From: Ensifer sp. USDA 6670
GTDB taxonomy: Bacteria; Pseudomonadota; Alphaproteobacteria; Rhizobiales; Rhizobiaceae
NCBI GenBank assembly: GCA_000421085.1
Contig: ATWE01000001.1
Span: 744,001-808,000, forward strand
Direction: 5' to 3'
DNA length: 64,000 bases
In this document: piece after piece, positions 8,721 to 18,383 of the stretch
Layout: every line of letters starts with the position of its first letter
Position numbering within the stretch: the first letter of the stretch is position 1
The notes under the pieces: generated by a model
Seen by the model: only the letters and a program-made list of their open reading frames with translations
What the model was told of the DNA's origin: nothing
The model's database searches: none
Program-made: the position numbers and the translations under genes

Positions 8721-10454
8721 TTACTGAACAAGAACGGGCCGTTGGCATTTGACGCCAGTGACGCGCACGTCGGCCTCGCCGACGCGCACGCCCACCAGGA
8801 GCAGCAGATTGTAGAGCAATTGATCGACGGGTGCGGCCACGGCGCCGAGTGTTTGCGCCAGGGCCTGCTGCAATAAAGTCGGGCTTCCGATCGAGAGGAG
8901 ACCGCCCACATTGATCTGCGCGTCGAGATTGCCGAGCAGGGCCTTGGTCGTCGAAGAGAGGATATCCCTGGTCGAGACGCTCTTGATCGTCCGCGAGGCA
9001 ACCTCGGCAGGGCTGAATGCCAGACGAGAGGGTTGAAGGTTCTTGGACTCGACATGGGCTATGCCGTCGATCTTGATGAGACCGTCGAGGAGCCGCGCCC
9101 GCGTCACCCGCGCATCGGACGAAAAGCTCGACAGGACGGTGGGATCGACATCGCCGAGGGCGATCTCCGCCACGCCGGGAACCGCATCTATGATCACCGC
9201 CGCATTCTCCGGCGTTCCACCGTAGCAACGGATATCCGCGAGCTTTGCTTCCGCATGGGCGAGTTCGACATAGATCGGTAGCCGAATGCGGGTCCCGGCG
9301 AGAGCCGCGAGACCGTCGATGACGACTTCGACTGCGAGGCGCGTTTGTGCCGTTCTTACGGCCGCGCCGGGTGAACCCAGGCGATGGCTCGGCGTTTGCA
9401 CCGGCGGTTCGCCGATCGCGAGCCTGACCTTTACCGAGGCGATACCCGGCAAGCCCGCAACGGCGTCGAGTGCGATCTGATGCTCACCGTTGGCAATCAC
9501 CGCAGCGGCGGAGACGATCTGCAAGGCACTGACCTTCATCGCCCAGTCCGAGCCCGCATCGACGCTGATGCTTTTCTTCGGGTCGATGTTGAGGATCTGC
9601 GCCAGAGTGAACGTCTGCTTGTTTCCGGCTGTCGCGAGTTCGACGGCCTTGAGCGCTGAAGTCACCGTTCCGGAGAGGCCCTGCACAAGCCGAAGCGAGC
9701 CTAGCAATTGCGGCATCGTGAGCTCCGTCCTCAGCACGTCTTCATAGGAAGCGGCAGTCAGACTGAGGCGAGTGGCGATGGTTTTTAGAAACGGCTGGAT
9801 ATCGATGTCGGCGTCGATCAATGCCTCGTAATCCATGACCCTCAGCGCAATATTGGTGCCGAGCATCTGGCCGAGGATCGCGTTCAAGAGGCCGCCATTG
9901 AGGCTGGCGAGGCGGGAACCGACCGAGAAGGCCGCGATTTTCGAACTCGCCGCGGTGCCGATCACGCTCAAATCCGGCGGCTCGCTGAACAGCGCCGCGA
10001 GATAGATGTCGCCCTTCTTCTCAACCATAACCTGGACGGCGTCGGCAGGCAGGGCTCCCCTGATGAACCGTTGGCCGGCATCGATGGTCGGGTCGGGGAC
10101 ATAACGCCCGCGCACGATCGTTGCCACCCCCTTGGCGGCGGTCTCGACGTCGTTCGGCAGCAGCTTGCCGTCCACCGCCATCAGCCCCGAAGGAGTCGAG
10201 ACGGCGAAACCGAGACCATTGCTCCGGAAGTGGGCGAGGACGGCCTCTTCGGCGGAACTTACATTGGCGGCGGCCGCAATCGAGGCGAGGTCCGCGACAG
10301 ACTGCAGCTCGCGCCGCTGAAGGGTGAGATAGCCGTAATCGATGCCGAGCCCCATCGACGCGACCACGAGCGGCATGACGAGGGCGGCCGAGATGCCGAT
10401 GTTGCCGGCGCGGGACTTCAGATATCGGCGGAAGGCGGCTGTCGCTCCACGCAT
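8721..10454 (-). CDS. TadG-like pilus-assembly/Flp locus protein
   Basis: A 577-residue protein starting MRGATAAFRRYLKSRAGNIGISAALVMPLVVASMGLGIDYGYL, the N-terminal pseudopilin-like membrane segment of TadE/TadG proteins (RxGN..I..A..MP). The remainder is a long extracytoplasmic region with no vWA domain or other motif that I recognise. The start codon is 1 bp from the stop of the TadE gene, so the two form a tight translational unit. The ORF is open further upstream, but that part lies inside the TadE gene. No tadA/B/C, rcpA or flp pilin gene is near, so the pair is separate from a full tad cluster. The role in surface attachment is inferred. Confidence 0.82.
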   Translation of the reverse strand: MRGATAAFRRYLKSRAGNIGISAALVMPLVVASMGLGIDYGYLTLQRRELQSVADLASIAAAANVSSAEEAVLAHFRSNGLGFAVSTPSGLMAVDGKLLPNDVETAAKGVATIVRGRYVPDPTIDAGQRFIRGALPADAVQVMVEKKGDIYLAALFSEPPDLSVIGTAASSKIAAFSVGSRLASLNGGLLNAILGQMLGTNIALRVMDYEALIDADIDIQPFLKTIATRLSLTAASYEDVLRTELTMPQLLGSLRLVQGLSGTVTSALKAVELATAGNKQTFTLAQILNIDPKKSISVDAGSDWAMKVSALQIVSAAAVIANGEHQIALDAVAGLPGIASVKVRLAIGEPPVQTPSHRLGSPGAAVRTAQTRLAVEVVIDGLAALAGTRIRLPIYVELAHAEAKLADIRCYGGTPENAAVIIDAVPGVAEIALGDVDPTVLSSFSSDARVTRARLLDGLIKIDGIAHVESKNLQPSRLAFSPAEVASRTIKSVSTRDILSSTTKALLGNLDAQINVGGLLSIGSPTLLQQALAQTLGAVAAPVDQLLYNLLLLVGVRVGEADVRVTGVKCQRPVLVQ

Positions 10455-10455
10455 C

Positions 10456-10878
10456 TCAGATGCCTCCCACACGTATCGTCGCGTAACGCTCGATCTGCTC
10501 ACCCGGCATGGCAAAGGTGAAGAGCTTCCAGATGGGGAGGTCGCTTGCGTCATAGGAGATGGTGACGGTGAACTGGTTGGTATTGTCGGCGTCATCGCGG
10601 ACGGTGACGTTCAGGCGGGAAGAGTCGATGAAGGTCTGGTTCATCGTCGTGCGCCGGATGTAATCGGTGGCAAGGCGCTCCCGTTCTTCCTCGGAAAGGC
10701 CGGCAATCGCAGTCCGTGCTGCATCCGCGGCTATCTGCTGGATGGAGTGTGCGGCGCTCAAATAGATCCCGTAGGCTATCAGCGTCAGCACGCACATGAA
10801 GAAAAGCGGCGCGATGACTGCGAATTCAATTGCGGCAGCACCCTTCCGACTGGCGAGCAGGCGGTTGAAAACGGACAT
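10456..10878 (-). CDS. TadE-family pseudopilin-like protein
   Basis: A 140-residue protein with the TadE signature SRKGAAAIEFAVIAPLFFMCVLTLIAYGIY near residues 10-40: a short basic N terminus, a glutamate inside a hydrophobic helix as in type IV pilin-like prepilins, then a soluble domain with a conserved TYSxxDLPIW-like patch. TadE proteins are processed and help assemble Flp-type pili. It is first in a two-gene operon with the TadG-like gene, which starts 1 bp after its stop. A long AT-rich intergenic region lies upstream and probably holds the promoter. Confidence 0.85.
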   Translation of the reverse strand: MSVFNRLLASRKGAAAIEFAVIAPLFFMCVLTLIAYGIYLSAAHSIQQIAADAARTAIAGLSEEERERLATDYIRRTTMNQTFIDSSRLNVTVRDDADNTNQFTVTISYDASDLPIWKLFTFAMPGEQIERYATIRVGGI

Positions 10879-11298
10879 GCAGCATCTCCGAATATTCTGA
10901 GTATTTGTTTTCCAATAGTCCCTGCAGCTTCAGGGTGCGCCACAATCGTTAATTATTCTATACGTTTACAAGTTACTGTTTTTGCTTGTGGAAAATTACA
11001 TTTTAGAAAATATTTATTCTCGTTTTAATTGATCTTGATGGAGGTCTGCCACATTTCATGCGGTTCAAAGTAATCGCCGCAAGGACCTGGTCTGGCTGGA
11101 TTCCTGTGACAAGCACAGGAATGAGGGAGGCAGGCACGGGCGTTCCGGCAACCTGCGCTCGAAGGATATGCGCGCCGTCTCGTTGGTATCCGCACGGCCT
11201 ATGAGAAGTGTTCCGAAGGAACGCACCCTCACTATGCTGTGCTCGTCACGGGTATCCGGCGCGGAGCGTTTGTGCCTCGCCGTGCTGGCCGAGTCCGT
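10879..11298. other. 420-bp intergenic region upstream of tadE
   Basis: No credible gene is visible on either strand. The part next to tadE (about 10930-11035) is strikingly AT-rich for this genome and is the likely promoter region of the tadE-tadG unit. The distal part has normal GC and contains a 9-bp-arm inverted repeat (11100-11122). Confidence 0.5.
11100..11122. repeat. Short perfect inverted repeat
   Basis: ATTCCTGTG and CACAGGAAT (9-bp arms) are separated by 5 nt. There is no T-run on either side. It resembles small palindromic units dispersed in rhizobial intergenic DNA, but I see no second copy in this window, so the assignment is tentative. Confidence 0.4.
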
Positions 11299-13218
11299 TC
11301 ACAATCCGGCGCTGTAAAGCTCGGCGTGGGACTTGAAGAAGCGCTCGGTGCTGTAGCGCTTGCCGAACATCATGTCGTGCTGCAGGAAACGGTAGTCACG
11401 CAGTGACGCGGGGACCTTCGGCTGGCGCAGCCAATCGGCGACGTCCTTGCCGTTCTTGCGGATCAGCATGTAACGATCGAGGACACGGTAGTGGTCGTAG
11501 ACCTTGCCGAGGAACCCCGTGTAGTAGGGATGCTCGTAGCCGGCCTGTTTCAGGATCTGATAGGAAAGGAAGGCCGGGCTGATCGTGCCGATGTTCTTTT
11601 TCGGGCCCGTCTTGTTCGACCAGACGACGAGCGGCGTTTCATGTTCGGCCTTCATCTGATCCTTCGGCCCCTTGCGCTCGGCCGTAATGCCCTTCATGTA
11701 ACCGGTGCTGGAATAGACGGTGTTCAGCGGTGGCAGGTGGTCGCCGAAGAGAACGATGATCGTCTCCCGGTCGCGCTCTTTCGCCCAGTCCATCAGCATC
11801 TTAAGGCTGTCGTCGGCCTCCTTCACGCCTTGGGCATAGGTGGCGAGCACCTGGCGATCGGCTTCGGGAAGATCGCCCTCGACCTTGATCGTGTTCTTCG
11901 CGTAGCGGTTGGCCTCATATGGCCCATGGCCCTGCAGGGTCACCGCGAAAAAGAAGAAAGGATCCTCCACTTCGTCCGCCTGGCGGATGATTTCCTTCGT
12001 CAGGGACTCGTCCGACGCGAAGATGCCGCGCTTCTGCATGGCCGGCATGTTCTCTTCCGACCGGAACATGTCGAAACCGAAGGCCTTGTAGACGGCTGTG
12101 CGGTTCCAGAACCATCCCTGGAAAGGGTGAATGGCGCGCGAAACATAGCCCTCGCCGCGGAAGAAGGTGGCGAGCGAGGGAATCGGATTGCGGATATATT
12201 GCTGGTAGGGGATGCTGCCATAGGGCAGAAACGCGTTGGAAAAACCGGTCAGCGCTTCGAATTCGACATTGGCCGTCATGCCGCCGAACTCCGGAGAGAA
12301 GACGTTGCCTCCCTGCAGTTCACGGATCGTCGGCATGGGATCCGGCGTCAGCTTCACCTTGGGAAGACGCGTTGGATCCCAAAAGGATTCGCTCATCAGC
12401 ACGATCACGTCCGGTTTGCCGCGATGGGTCGTGCCGGCGGGAAGCGGCTTTACCGGAATCCGGTCGATCGCGTCCGCCATATAGCCGGCCGGCGCGTTTA
12501 CGTTGGCCATCGGGAGGTTGATGGCAAAGGCAAGCGCGAAGCCGTTGTGGCGGTAGTTCTCGGTCTGATCCCACATGATGGGGATGACCCGAAGACGGTC
12601 ACGGATCCACGAGAACTGGTTGTAGTCCATGATGTTCCAGAATGCGACCAGCAGCGGCAGGGCAAATGCGATCCGCATCAGCCGCTCCCGGCGTGTCAGC
12701 TTGGGAAAATTCCGCCAGGCGAACCGCAGCAGGAGAGCGCCAACGACGATGGCCGCGATCAGCCCGGCGACGACGCCGACTGCGGTCCATGGCCTGTCCT
12801 TCACGAGTACCGGCATCAGTTCCATGATCTGCCGGCCGAAAAGAAAATCGGTCGGATAGAGCGGATCGGACAGGAAGACCTGCTTCTGCTGACTGATGAA
12901 TGCCGGCACGACGGCGAGCGGCGCGATGAGCAGCGCCGCCTTGTGTTCGCGACCGAACAGGGCATCGAGGCCAAGCATGGCGAGGAAGAACACGGCCACC
13001 GTGGTCCAGGCCGGACGCATGGGATCGGTGAAATAGGCGACGGTGTCGGGCCAGGACCAGCGCACGATCAATTCGACGGTGAAGACCAGCGATATCGCAA
13101 TGAGAAGCGTGAAGAGCGCACTACGGGCGCCCGACAAGGTTTTCGTGTATCTTGCAGTAGAGCCTTGCCCGTCGGCGTAGACTTGAGAGCTGCTCACGGC
13201 GGAATCGATACGGGCCAA
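11299..13218 (-). CDS. LTA-synthase-family phosphoglycerol transferase (membrane sulfatase fold)
   Basis: A 639-residue protein with about five N-terminal membrane helices (residues ~30-230) and a C-terminal periplasmic alkaline-phosphatase/sulfatase domain. Catalytic features of the family are visible: VIVLMSESFW (metal Glu), GGMTANVEFE (the Thr nucleophile region of LtaS-like enzymes), and LFGDHLPPL (metal Asp/His). In rhizobia such enzymes transfer phosphoglycerol or phosphoethanolamine to periplasmic cyclic glucans or lipids. The exact acceptor cannot be read from sequence. The start is TTG at 13218, with GGAGACG six bases upstream. It is monocistronic and divergent from nadE. Confidence 0.85.
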   Translation of the reverse strand: MARIDSAVSSSQVYADGQGSTARYTKTLSGARSALFTLLIAISLVFTVELIVRWSWPDTVAYFTDPMRPAWTTVAVFFLAMLGLDALFGREHKAALLIAPLAVVPAFISQQKQVFLSDPLYPTDFLFGRQIMELMPVLVKDRPWTAVGVVAGLIAAIVVGALLLRFAWRNFPKLTRRERLMRIAFALPLLVAFWNIMDYNQFSWIRDRLRVIPIMWDQTENYRHNGFALAFAINLPMANVNAPAGYMADAIDRIPVKPLPAGTTHRGKPDVIVLMSESFWDPTRLPKVKLTPDPMPTIRELQGGNVFSPEFGGMTANVEFEALTGFSNAFLPYGSIPYQQYIRNPIPSLATFFRGEGYVSRAIHPFQGWFWNRTAVYKAFGFDMFRSEENMPAMQKRGIFASDESLTKEIIRQADEVEDPFFFFAVTLQGHGPYEANRYAKNTIKVEGDLPEADRQVLATYAQGVKEADDSLKMLMDWAKERDRETIIVLFGDHLPPLNTVYSSTGYMKGITAERKGPKDQMKAEHETPLVVWSNKTGPKKNIGTISPAFLSYQILKQAGYEHPYYTGFLGKVYDHYRVLDRYMLIRKNGKDVADWLRQPKVPASLRDYRFLQHDMMFGKRYSTERFFKSHAELYSAGL

Positions 13219-13471
13219 CGGGCGTCTCCAATTTCATAAATATTTCACTCTACCGTCATACGACTGTCATCTTGAACAGGGGATGAATGGCGGAAACGGC
13301 GCCGCCCCCGCCAGGTTCCTGTGGCCGCGAAAGATTTTCTGCGCTGCGCTTAACGGTCCGAAATCACGGAGCTTTTTGGATTTTTTCCGCCGGATCTCGA
13401 TTGAATGTGGGTTTTTTCTCCCCGGATGCGGTAAGAACAACGCGAACGACACATGCATTCGCTGACGAGAG

Positions 13472-15169
13472 ATGACGGGTCCACTCATGACTGCACAGAA
13501 AGCCGCTCCCTCAACGCTACGGATCGCCGTGGCACAGCTCAATCCGACGGTCGGAGACATTGCGGGCAACGTCGCGAAGGCACGCGAGGCGCGGACGGCG
13601 GCGGCACGCGAAGGCGCCGATCTCCTGCTTCTGACCGAACTCTTCATCTCCGGCTATCCGCCGGAGGACCTCGTCTTGAAGCCCGCTTTCCTGAAGGCCT
13701 GCGAACAGGCGGTGGAGAAGCTTGCGGCGGAGACGGCAGATGGCGGGCCGGGCGTCGTCATCGGCTTTCCGCGGCAGGCCGCCGGCCTCCGGCACAATTC
13801 CGTTGCGGTTCTCGATGCTGGCAGAATCATCGCCGTCCGCGACAAGGTCGACCTGCCGAACTACGGTGAATTCGATGAAAAGCGCGTCTTCGACGCGGGT
13901 GAGATGCCGGGCCCGGTGAATTTTCGCGGCGTGAGGATCGGCATACCGGTATGCGAGGACATATGGGGCGATCTCGGCGTCTGCGAGACCCTCGCGGAGA
14001 GTGGTGCCGAAATCCTGCTATCGCCGAACGGTTCGCCCTACTACCGCGGCAAGGTCGACGTGCGTCATCAGGTGGTGCTGCGACAGGTGATCGAGACCGG
14101 ACTCCCGATGATCTATGCCAACCAGCTCGGCGGCCAGGACGAGCTGGTTTTCGACGGCGCGAGTTTCGCCTTCAACGCGGACAAGTCGCTGGCATTCCAG
14201 ATGAGCCAGTTCGAAGAGGCGGTCGCCGTCTCAGAATGGAAAAGGGGCGCGGACGGCTGGACCTCGGCCAATGGGCTCAAGTCGCGCATACCGGAAGGCG
14301 AAGAGGCGGATTACCGCGCCTGCATGCTGGGCTTTCGCGATTACGTCAACAAGAACGGTTTCAGGAACGTCGTTCTTGGCCTGTCCGGAGGCATCGATTC
14401 GGCGATCTGCACGGCGCTTGCGGTGGATGCGTTGGGCGAGGAGCGGGTTCGCACAGTCATGCTGCCCTACCGCTACACCTCGCGCGAATCGTTGCGGGAT
14501 GCCGAGGCATGCGCCAAGGCGCTCGGCTGCCGCTACGACATCGTTGCGATCGAAGAACCGGTCGAGGGGTTCCTAAGCGCGCTCTCCGACACGTTCGAGG
14601 GAACCGAAGCGGGCATTACCGAGGAAAACCTCCAGAGCCGAACGCGCGGGACGATCCTGATGGCGATCTCCAACAAGTTCGGCTCCATGGTGGTGACGAC
14701 GGGCAACAAATCCGAAATGTCGGTCGGTTACGCCACGCTTTACGGCGACATGAACGGCGGCTTCAATCCGATCAAGGATCTCTACAAGATGCAGGTCTAC
14801 GCGCTGGCACGCTGGCGAAACGGCACCGTTCCGCCGGGAGCGCTGGGCCCGTCAGGCGAAGTCATTCCGCAAAACATCATCGACAAGGCGCCGTCGGCCG
14901 AACTCCGCCCCGACCAAACGGACCAGGATTCGCTGCCGCCTTATCCGGTGCTCGACGATATTCTCGAATGCCTGGTCGAGAAGGAAATGAGCACGGAGGA
15001 GATCGTCGCCCGCGGACATGAGGAGGCAACCGTTCACCGCATCGAGCACCTGCTCTACATCGCTGAATACAAGCGCCGCCAGTCGGCGCCGGGCGTGAAG
15101 ATTACCAGGAAGAATTTCGGGCGCGACCGGCGTTATCCCATCACCAACCGCTTCCGCGACAGGGGGTAG
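13472..15169 (+). CDS. nadE: Glutamine-dependent NAD+ synthetase
   Basis: A 565-residue two-domain enzyme that amidates nicotinic acid adenine dinucleotide to NAD+. The N-terminal carbon-nitrogen hydrolase (glutaminase) domain carries the Glu-Lys-Cys triad in LTELFISGYPPEDL, RDKVDLPNYGEFDEKR and GIPVCEDIWGD. The C-terminal synthetase domain has the PP-loop LGLSGGIDSAI (about residue 305) and the TTGNKSEMSVGY segment. Length fits bacterial glutamine-dependent NadE. A second ATG, five codons in, is an alternative start. The next gene starts 2 bp after the stop, so they are co-transcribed. Confidence 0.95.
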   Translation: MTGPLMTAQKAAPSTLRIAVAQLNPTVGDIAGNVAKAREARTAAAREGADLLLLTELFISGYPPEDLVLKPAFLKACEQAVEKLAAETADGGPGVVIGFPRQAAGLRHNSVAVLDAGRIIAVRDKVDLPNYGEFDEKRVFDAGEMPGPVNFRGVRIGIPVCEDIWGDLGVCETLAESGAEILLSPNGSPYYRGKVDVRHQVVLRQVIETGLPMIYANQLGGQDELVFDGASFAFNADKSLAFQMSQFEEAVAVSEWKRGADGWTSANGLKSRIPEGEEADYRACMLGFRDYVNKNGFRNVVLGLSGGIDSAICTALAVDALGEERVRTVMLPYRYTSRESLRDAEACAKALGCRYDIVAIEEPVEGFLSALSDTFEGTEAGITEENLQSRTRGTILMAISNKFGSMVVTTGNKSEMSVGYATLYGDMNGGFNPIKDLYKMQVYALARWRNGTVPPGALGPSGEVIPQNIIDKAPSAELRPDQTDQDSLPPYPVLDDILECLVEKEMSTEEIVARGHEEATVHRIEHLLYIAEYKRRQSAPGVKITRKNFGRDRRYPITNRFRDRG

Positions 15170-15171
15170 TC

Positions 15172-15999
15172 ATGCGCAGTTCGGTGGAGATCTTCGACAT
15201 TGCGACAGGCGAGACGCGCGTCGTCTGGCAGACGGAGCGGCTGGTCGAGGCACCGAACTGGTCGCCTGACGGAAAATTCCTCGTCATCAACGGCGACGGC
15301 AGACTTTACCGGCTTGGCTTCGATGGTTCCGAGCCCATGGAAATCGATACCGGCTTTGCCCGGCACTGCAACAACGATCACGGAATCTCGCCCGACGGCA
15401 GCATGCTCGTGATCAGCGACAAGACGGAATTCGGCAGTTCGGCAATCTATCTCCTGCCGGCGGAGGGCGGCGCGCCGCGGCTCGTCACACGCAACCTGCC
15501 GTCCTACTGGCACGGCTGGTCTCCCGACGGGCGCATGCTGGCCTATTGCGGAATCCGCGATCAGGTCTTCGACATCTACACGATTCCGGTGGATGGCGGG
15601 GAGGAGCGCCGCCTGACGCAGGGGCAGGGCCGCAATGACGGGCCGGACTGGTCTGCGGACGGGGAGTGGATCTATTTCAATTCGAGCCGTACCGGCCGCA
15701 TGCAGATCTGGCGGGTGAGGCCGGACGGCAAGGATGTCCAGCGCATCACTGACAGCCCGTATGGCGACTGGTTTCCGCATCCTTCGCCGGACGGCAGACA
15801 CCTGCTCGTGCTCTCCTATGACGGCGATGTCTTCGATCACCCGCGCGATCTCGACGTGCGTCTCCGCCTGATGGATCCGGACGGCGGCAATGCGCGCGTA
15901 CTTTTCGAACTCTTCGGCGGGCAGGGGACGATGAACGTCCCGAACTGGTCTCCTTCGGGCGGCGCTTTCGCCTTTGTGCGCTATCAGCCGGAAGAATAG
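15172..15999 (+). CDS. TolB-like beta-propeller protein (PD40 repeats)
   Basis: A 275-residue protein built of WD40-like PD40 beta-propeller blades. Repeated motifs are NWSPDGKFLVING, GISPDGSMLVIS, GWSPDGRMLAY, DWSADGEWIYFNS and HPSPDGRHLLVLS, about every 40-45 residues. These resemble TolB, but there is no signal peptide, no N-terminal TolB domain, and it is not in a tol-pal cluster, so it is not TolB itself. It is a probable cytosolic propeller of unknown ligand. It is directly behind nadE (2 bp) and probably translationally linked. Confidence 0.82.
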   Translation: MRSSVEIFDIATGETRVVWQTERLVEAPNWSPDGKFLVINGDGRLYRLGFDGSEPMEIDTGFARHCNNDHGISPDGSMLVISDKTEFGSSAIYLLPAEGGAPRLVTRNLPSYWHGWSPDGRMLAYCGIRDQVFDIYTIPVDGGEERRLTQGQGRNDGPDWSADGEWIYFNSSRTGRMQIWRVRPDGKDVQRITDSPYGDWFPHPSPDGRHLLVLSYDGDVFDHPRDLDVRLRLMDPDGGNARVLFELFGGQGTMNVPNWSPSGGAFAFVRYQPEE

Positions 16000-16008
16000 T
16001 CAGCGGGG

Positions 16009-17031
16009 TCAGGTACGCGGCAGATTGTAAGGTGTGATTACTTCGACGGCGGAGAGATGTCGCTTTTCGAAGGCGCGCAGTGCGCCCCGGCGCTCCATGA
16101 CTGCGTGGAAAGCCATACGGACGTCGGTTTTCAGGTCGTGGTGAAGAACGAACTGGACCAGGCCCTGACGCAGGAGATCCAGATTGTCCCCGTCGAGGTC
16201 GTGAGCGACGAAGAGAACGCAGCCCCGCTGCAACTGCCGAAAGGCGTCGAGCACAGCGCGATTGCCTCCGCCGATCGAATAAGCAGCATTGATCTCCGGA
16301 TGGCTGGCGATTGCCTTGAATGCAAGAGCGCCTGTCTCCTCGTTCCTGCCGTGGCCCTCGCTGATCTCGACCACGCCGATATGAGGATATTTTTCCCGCA
16401 GCACGCGGCGAAAGCCGATCTCGCGTTCCTCTTCGCCGCGGAAGCGGCTGCTCGATATGGTGACCAGCACCGTCGCAGGCCGGTCCGCGAAGCGCTCGCC
16501 GATCAGGTAGGCTGCGGTTTCCCCGGCGGCGCGGTTGTCAGCCCCGGCATAGGCCGTCCTCGATGAATGCGGCAGATCGGTAACGAGCGTTACGACCGCA
16601 ACTCCCGCATTTTCGAGCCGCGATACGGCGGCGGCGATCTCCGGCACGTCGGGCGCCTTGAGGACTACTCCGTCGGTTCCCCGCAGCCGAATACGGTCCA
16701 GCAACTGGCTAACGTCCTGTGGCCGCATTGTCTCGGCGAAGTGGAAGCGGGACCGGAAAACGGTAGGCATGAAGGTCGCGGCTTCGCTTTCGAATGCCTT
16801 GCGCACCGCTTCGGTGAAGCGTTCCGGTGCCTCCATCACCACGTCGATCGCGTATTTGCGTCCCTGGGCCTCAATGCCCGCCTGCTGTCTCTCGAGTTCA
16901 CGAATGGCTGCTTTGACGCGTAACGCCGTTTGCTGGCGCACGCCCCGCCGGCCGTTGAGGACGCGATCGACGGTCGCCGTACTGAGTCCCGCCTGGAAGG
17001 CGATGTCCTTGACGAGAAACGGGTGTGCCAC
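16009..17031 (-). CDS. LacI-family transcriptional regulator
   Basis: A 340-residue repressor-type protein. The N terminus (VKDIAFQAGLSTATVDRVLNGRRGVRQ) is a LacI helix-turn-helix with hinge helix, followed by a periplasmic-binding-protein-like sensor domain (about residues 60-335). The GTG start at 17031 has GGGGGA upstream; longer in-frame starts would run into the divergent dioxygenase gene. It is divergent from the phytanoyl-CoA-dioxygenase/SDR genes and most likely controls them through the 96-bp intergenic region. The inducer is unknown; a sugar-like or cyclitol ligand is a guess from the family. Confidence 0.88.
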   Translation of the reverse strand: MAHPFLVKDIAFQAGLSTATVDRVLNGRRGVRQQTALRVKAAIRELERQQAGIEAQGRKYAIDVVMEAPERFTEAVRKAFESEAATFMPTVFRSRFHFAETMRPQDVSQLLDRIRLRGTDGVVLKAPDVPEIAAAVSRLENAGVAVVTLVTDLPHSSRTAYAGADNRAAGETAAYLIGERFADRPATVLVTISSSRFRGEEEREIGFRRVLREKYPHIGVVEISEGHGRNEETGALAFKAIASHPEINAAYSIGGGNRAVLDAFRQLQRGCVLFVAHDLDGDNLDLLRQGLVQFVLHHDLKTDVRMAFHAVMERRGALRAFEKRHLSAVEVITPYNLPRT

Positions 17032-17127
17032 TGGTCCCCCTGATGGCTTTTTGATGGATTCCTGCTCTATATCAGAAGCGGGCAAGCCGTATAGTCGGAT
17101 CATCATCGTCCTTGAGGAGGAGAGCTG

Positions 17128-18321
17128 ATGAAGACGGACAATCCGGCGAGCGCGCGTCTGGAACGCGTCTGGCTCAGTGAGGCAGCCTGCGATATCGAGG
17201 AATTTCGTGTGGCGGTCGAGCACAGCGTCAGCCTGGCGGACTATCCGCACGCTGCGGACTGCCAGAAGAGCGTTCTGATCTATGACAGCGCCCGTCTTGT
17301 CGGCGATTGCGCCACGCGGGACGGCAGGCGTTCGGTGCTTGCGGAGATCTGCGAAGTGCTTTCGACGGGGCCGGGCGTGGCTGTCTTCAAACGTGCCTTC
17401 ACCGATACGCGTGTGATCGACGAAGCGAGCCGAATCTTCGAGGAGATCATCGCGGAACAGCACCGCACCAACAGCGGCGGCGGCGATCATTTCGCCAAGC
17501 CCGGCGCTAACGACAGGATCTGGAATTCACTCGAAAAGCACTGCCTGAAGAACCCTGAGAATTTCGCCGCCTATTACGCCAACGCAATCATCGCGCTCGT
17601 CAGCGAAGCCTGGCTTGGTCCGAACTACCAGATGACGGCGCAGGTCAATCGCGTCAATCCCGGCGGCGCGTCTCAATCGCCGCATCGCGACTACCATCTG
17701 GGCTTCCAGACCTCGGCCGTTATAGAGCAGTATCCGGCGCATGTGCACAGGCTCTCGCCGGTCCTGACGCTCCAGGGCGCGGTCGCCCATTGCGACATGC
17801 CGGTCGAAAGCGGGCCAACCCTGTTCCTCCCATATAGCCAGACGTATCTGCCCGGATATCTCGCTTTGAAACGGCCGGAGTTCCGCACTTATTTCGCTGA
17901 GCACCATGTGCAATTGGCGCTGGAGAAGGGCGACGTCGTGTTCTTCAACCCGGCGCTTTTCCACGCCGCGGGCAGCAACCGGTCTGCCGGGATCAAGCGT
18001 GTGGCCAATCTTCTGCAGGTATCCTCCGCTTTCGGCCGGGCGATGGAAACGGTGAATCGCGAACACATGTGCGCCGTGCTCTTTCCGGCTCTGAAAGTCC
18101 TTGCGGCCGCGGGCAAGCTCACGCAGGACGAAATTGCCAATGCGGTTGCCGCGTGCGCCGAGGGTTATTCGTTCCCGACCAATCTCGATCGCGATCCGCC
18201 GATTGGCGGTCTGGCGCCCAGGACGCAAGCACAACTGATGCACGAGGCGCTCGCCGGCGAATGGAGCGCCGAAGCGTTTGCCGAGGCGCTGGCCGATCAG
18301 GCGGCGAAAAAGCTAAGCTAG
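17128..18321 (+). CDS. Phytanoyl-CoA dioxygenase (PhyH) family protein
   Basis: A 397-residue Fe(II)/2-oxoglutarate-dependent oxygenase fold. The facial triad is visible: His and Asp in SPHRDYHLGF (about residue 190) and the distal His in FFNPALFHAAGSNRS, followed by the 2-oxoglutarate-binding Arg in GIKRVANLLQVS. The family includes hydroxylases of diverse metabolites, so no substrate can be named. GAGGAGGAGAG precedes the ATG. It is the first gene of a two-gene unit with the SDR gene (62 bp apart) and divergent from the LacI-type regulator. This suggests an inducible catabolic step for one compound. Confidence 0.87.
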   Translation: MKTDNPASARLERVWLSEAACDIEEFRVAVEHSVSLADYPHAADCQKSVLIYDSARLVGDCATRDGRRSVLAEICEVLSTGPGVAVFKRAFTDTRVIDEASRIFEEIIAEQHRTNSGGGDHFAKPGANDRIWNSLEKHCLKNPENFAAYYANAIIALVSEAWLGPNYQMTAQVNRVNPGGASQSPHRDYHLGFQTSAVIEQYPAHVHRLSPVLTLQGAVAHCDMPVESGPTLFLPYSQTYLPGYLALKRPEFRTYFAEHHVQLALEKGDVVFFNPALFHAAGSNRSAGIKRVANLLQVSSAFGRAMETVNREHMCAVLFPALKVLAAAGKLTQDEIANAVAACAEGYSFPTNLDRDPPIGGLAPRTQAQLMHEALAGEWSAEAFAEALADQAAKKLS

Positions 18322-18383
18322 CCAACTTGGTCCAATGCACGTTCACCGACGCATATTGACCCACATCTCGAAGGAGGAACAGG

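Noticed and set aside
13219-13471. Small frames between the phosphoglycerol transferase and nadE
   Set aside because: They are short, lack SD sequences and translate into low-complexity peptides; the region is better read as divergent promoter DNA.
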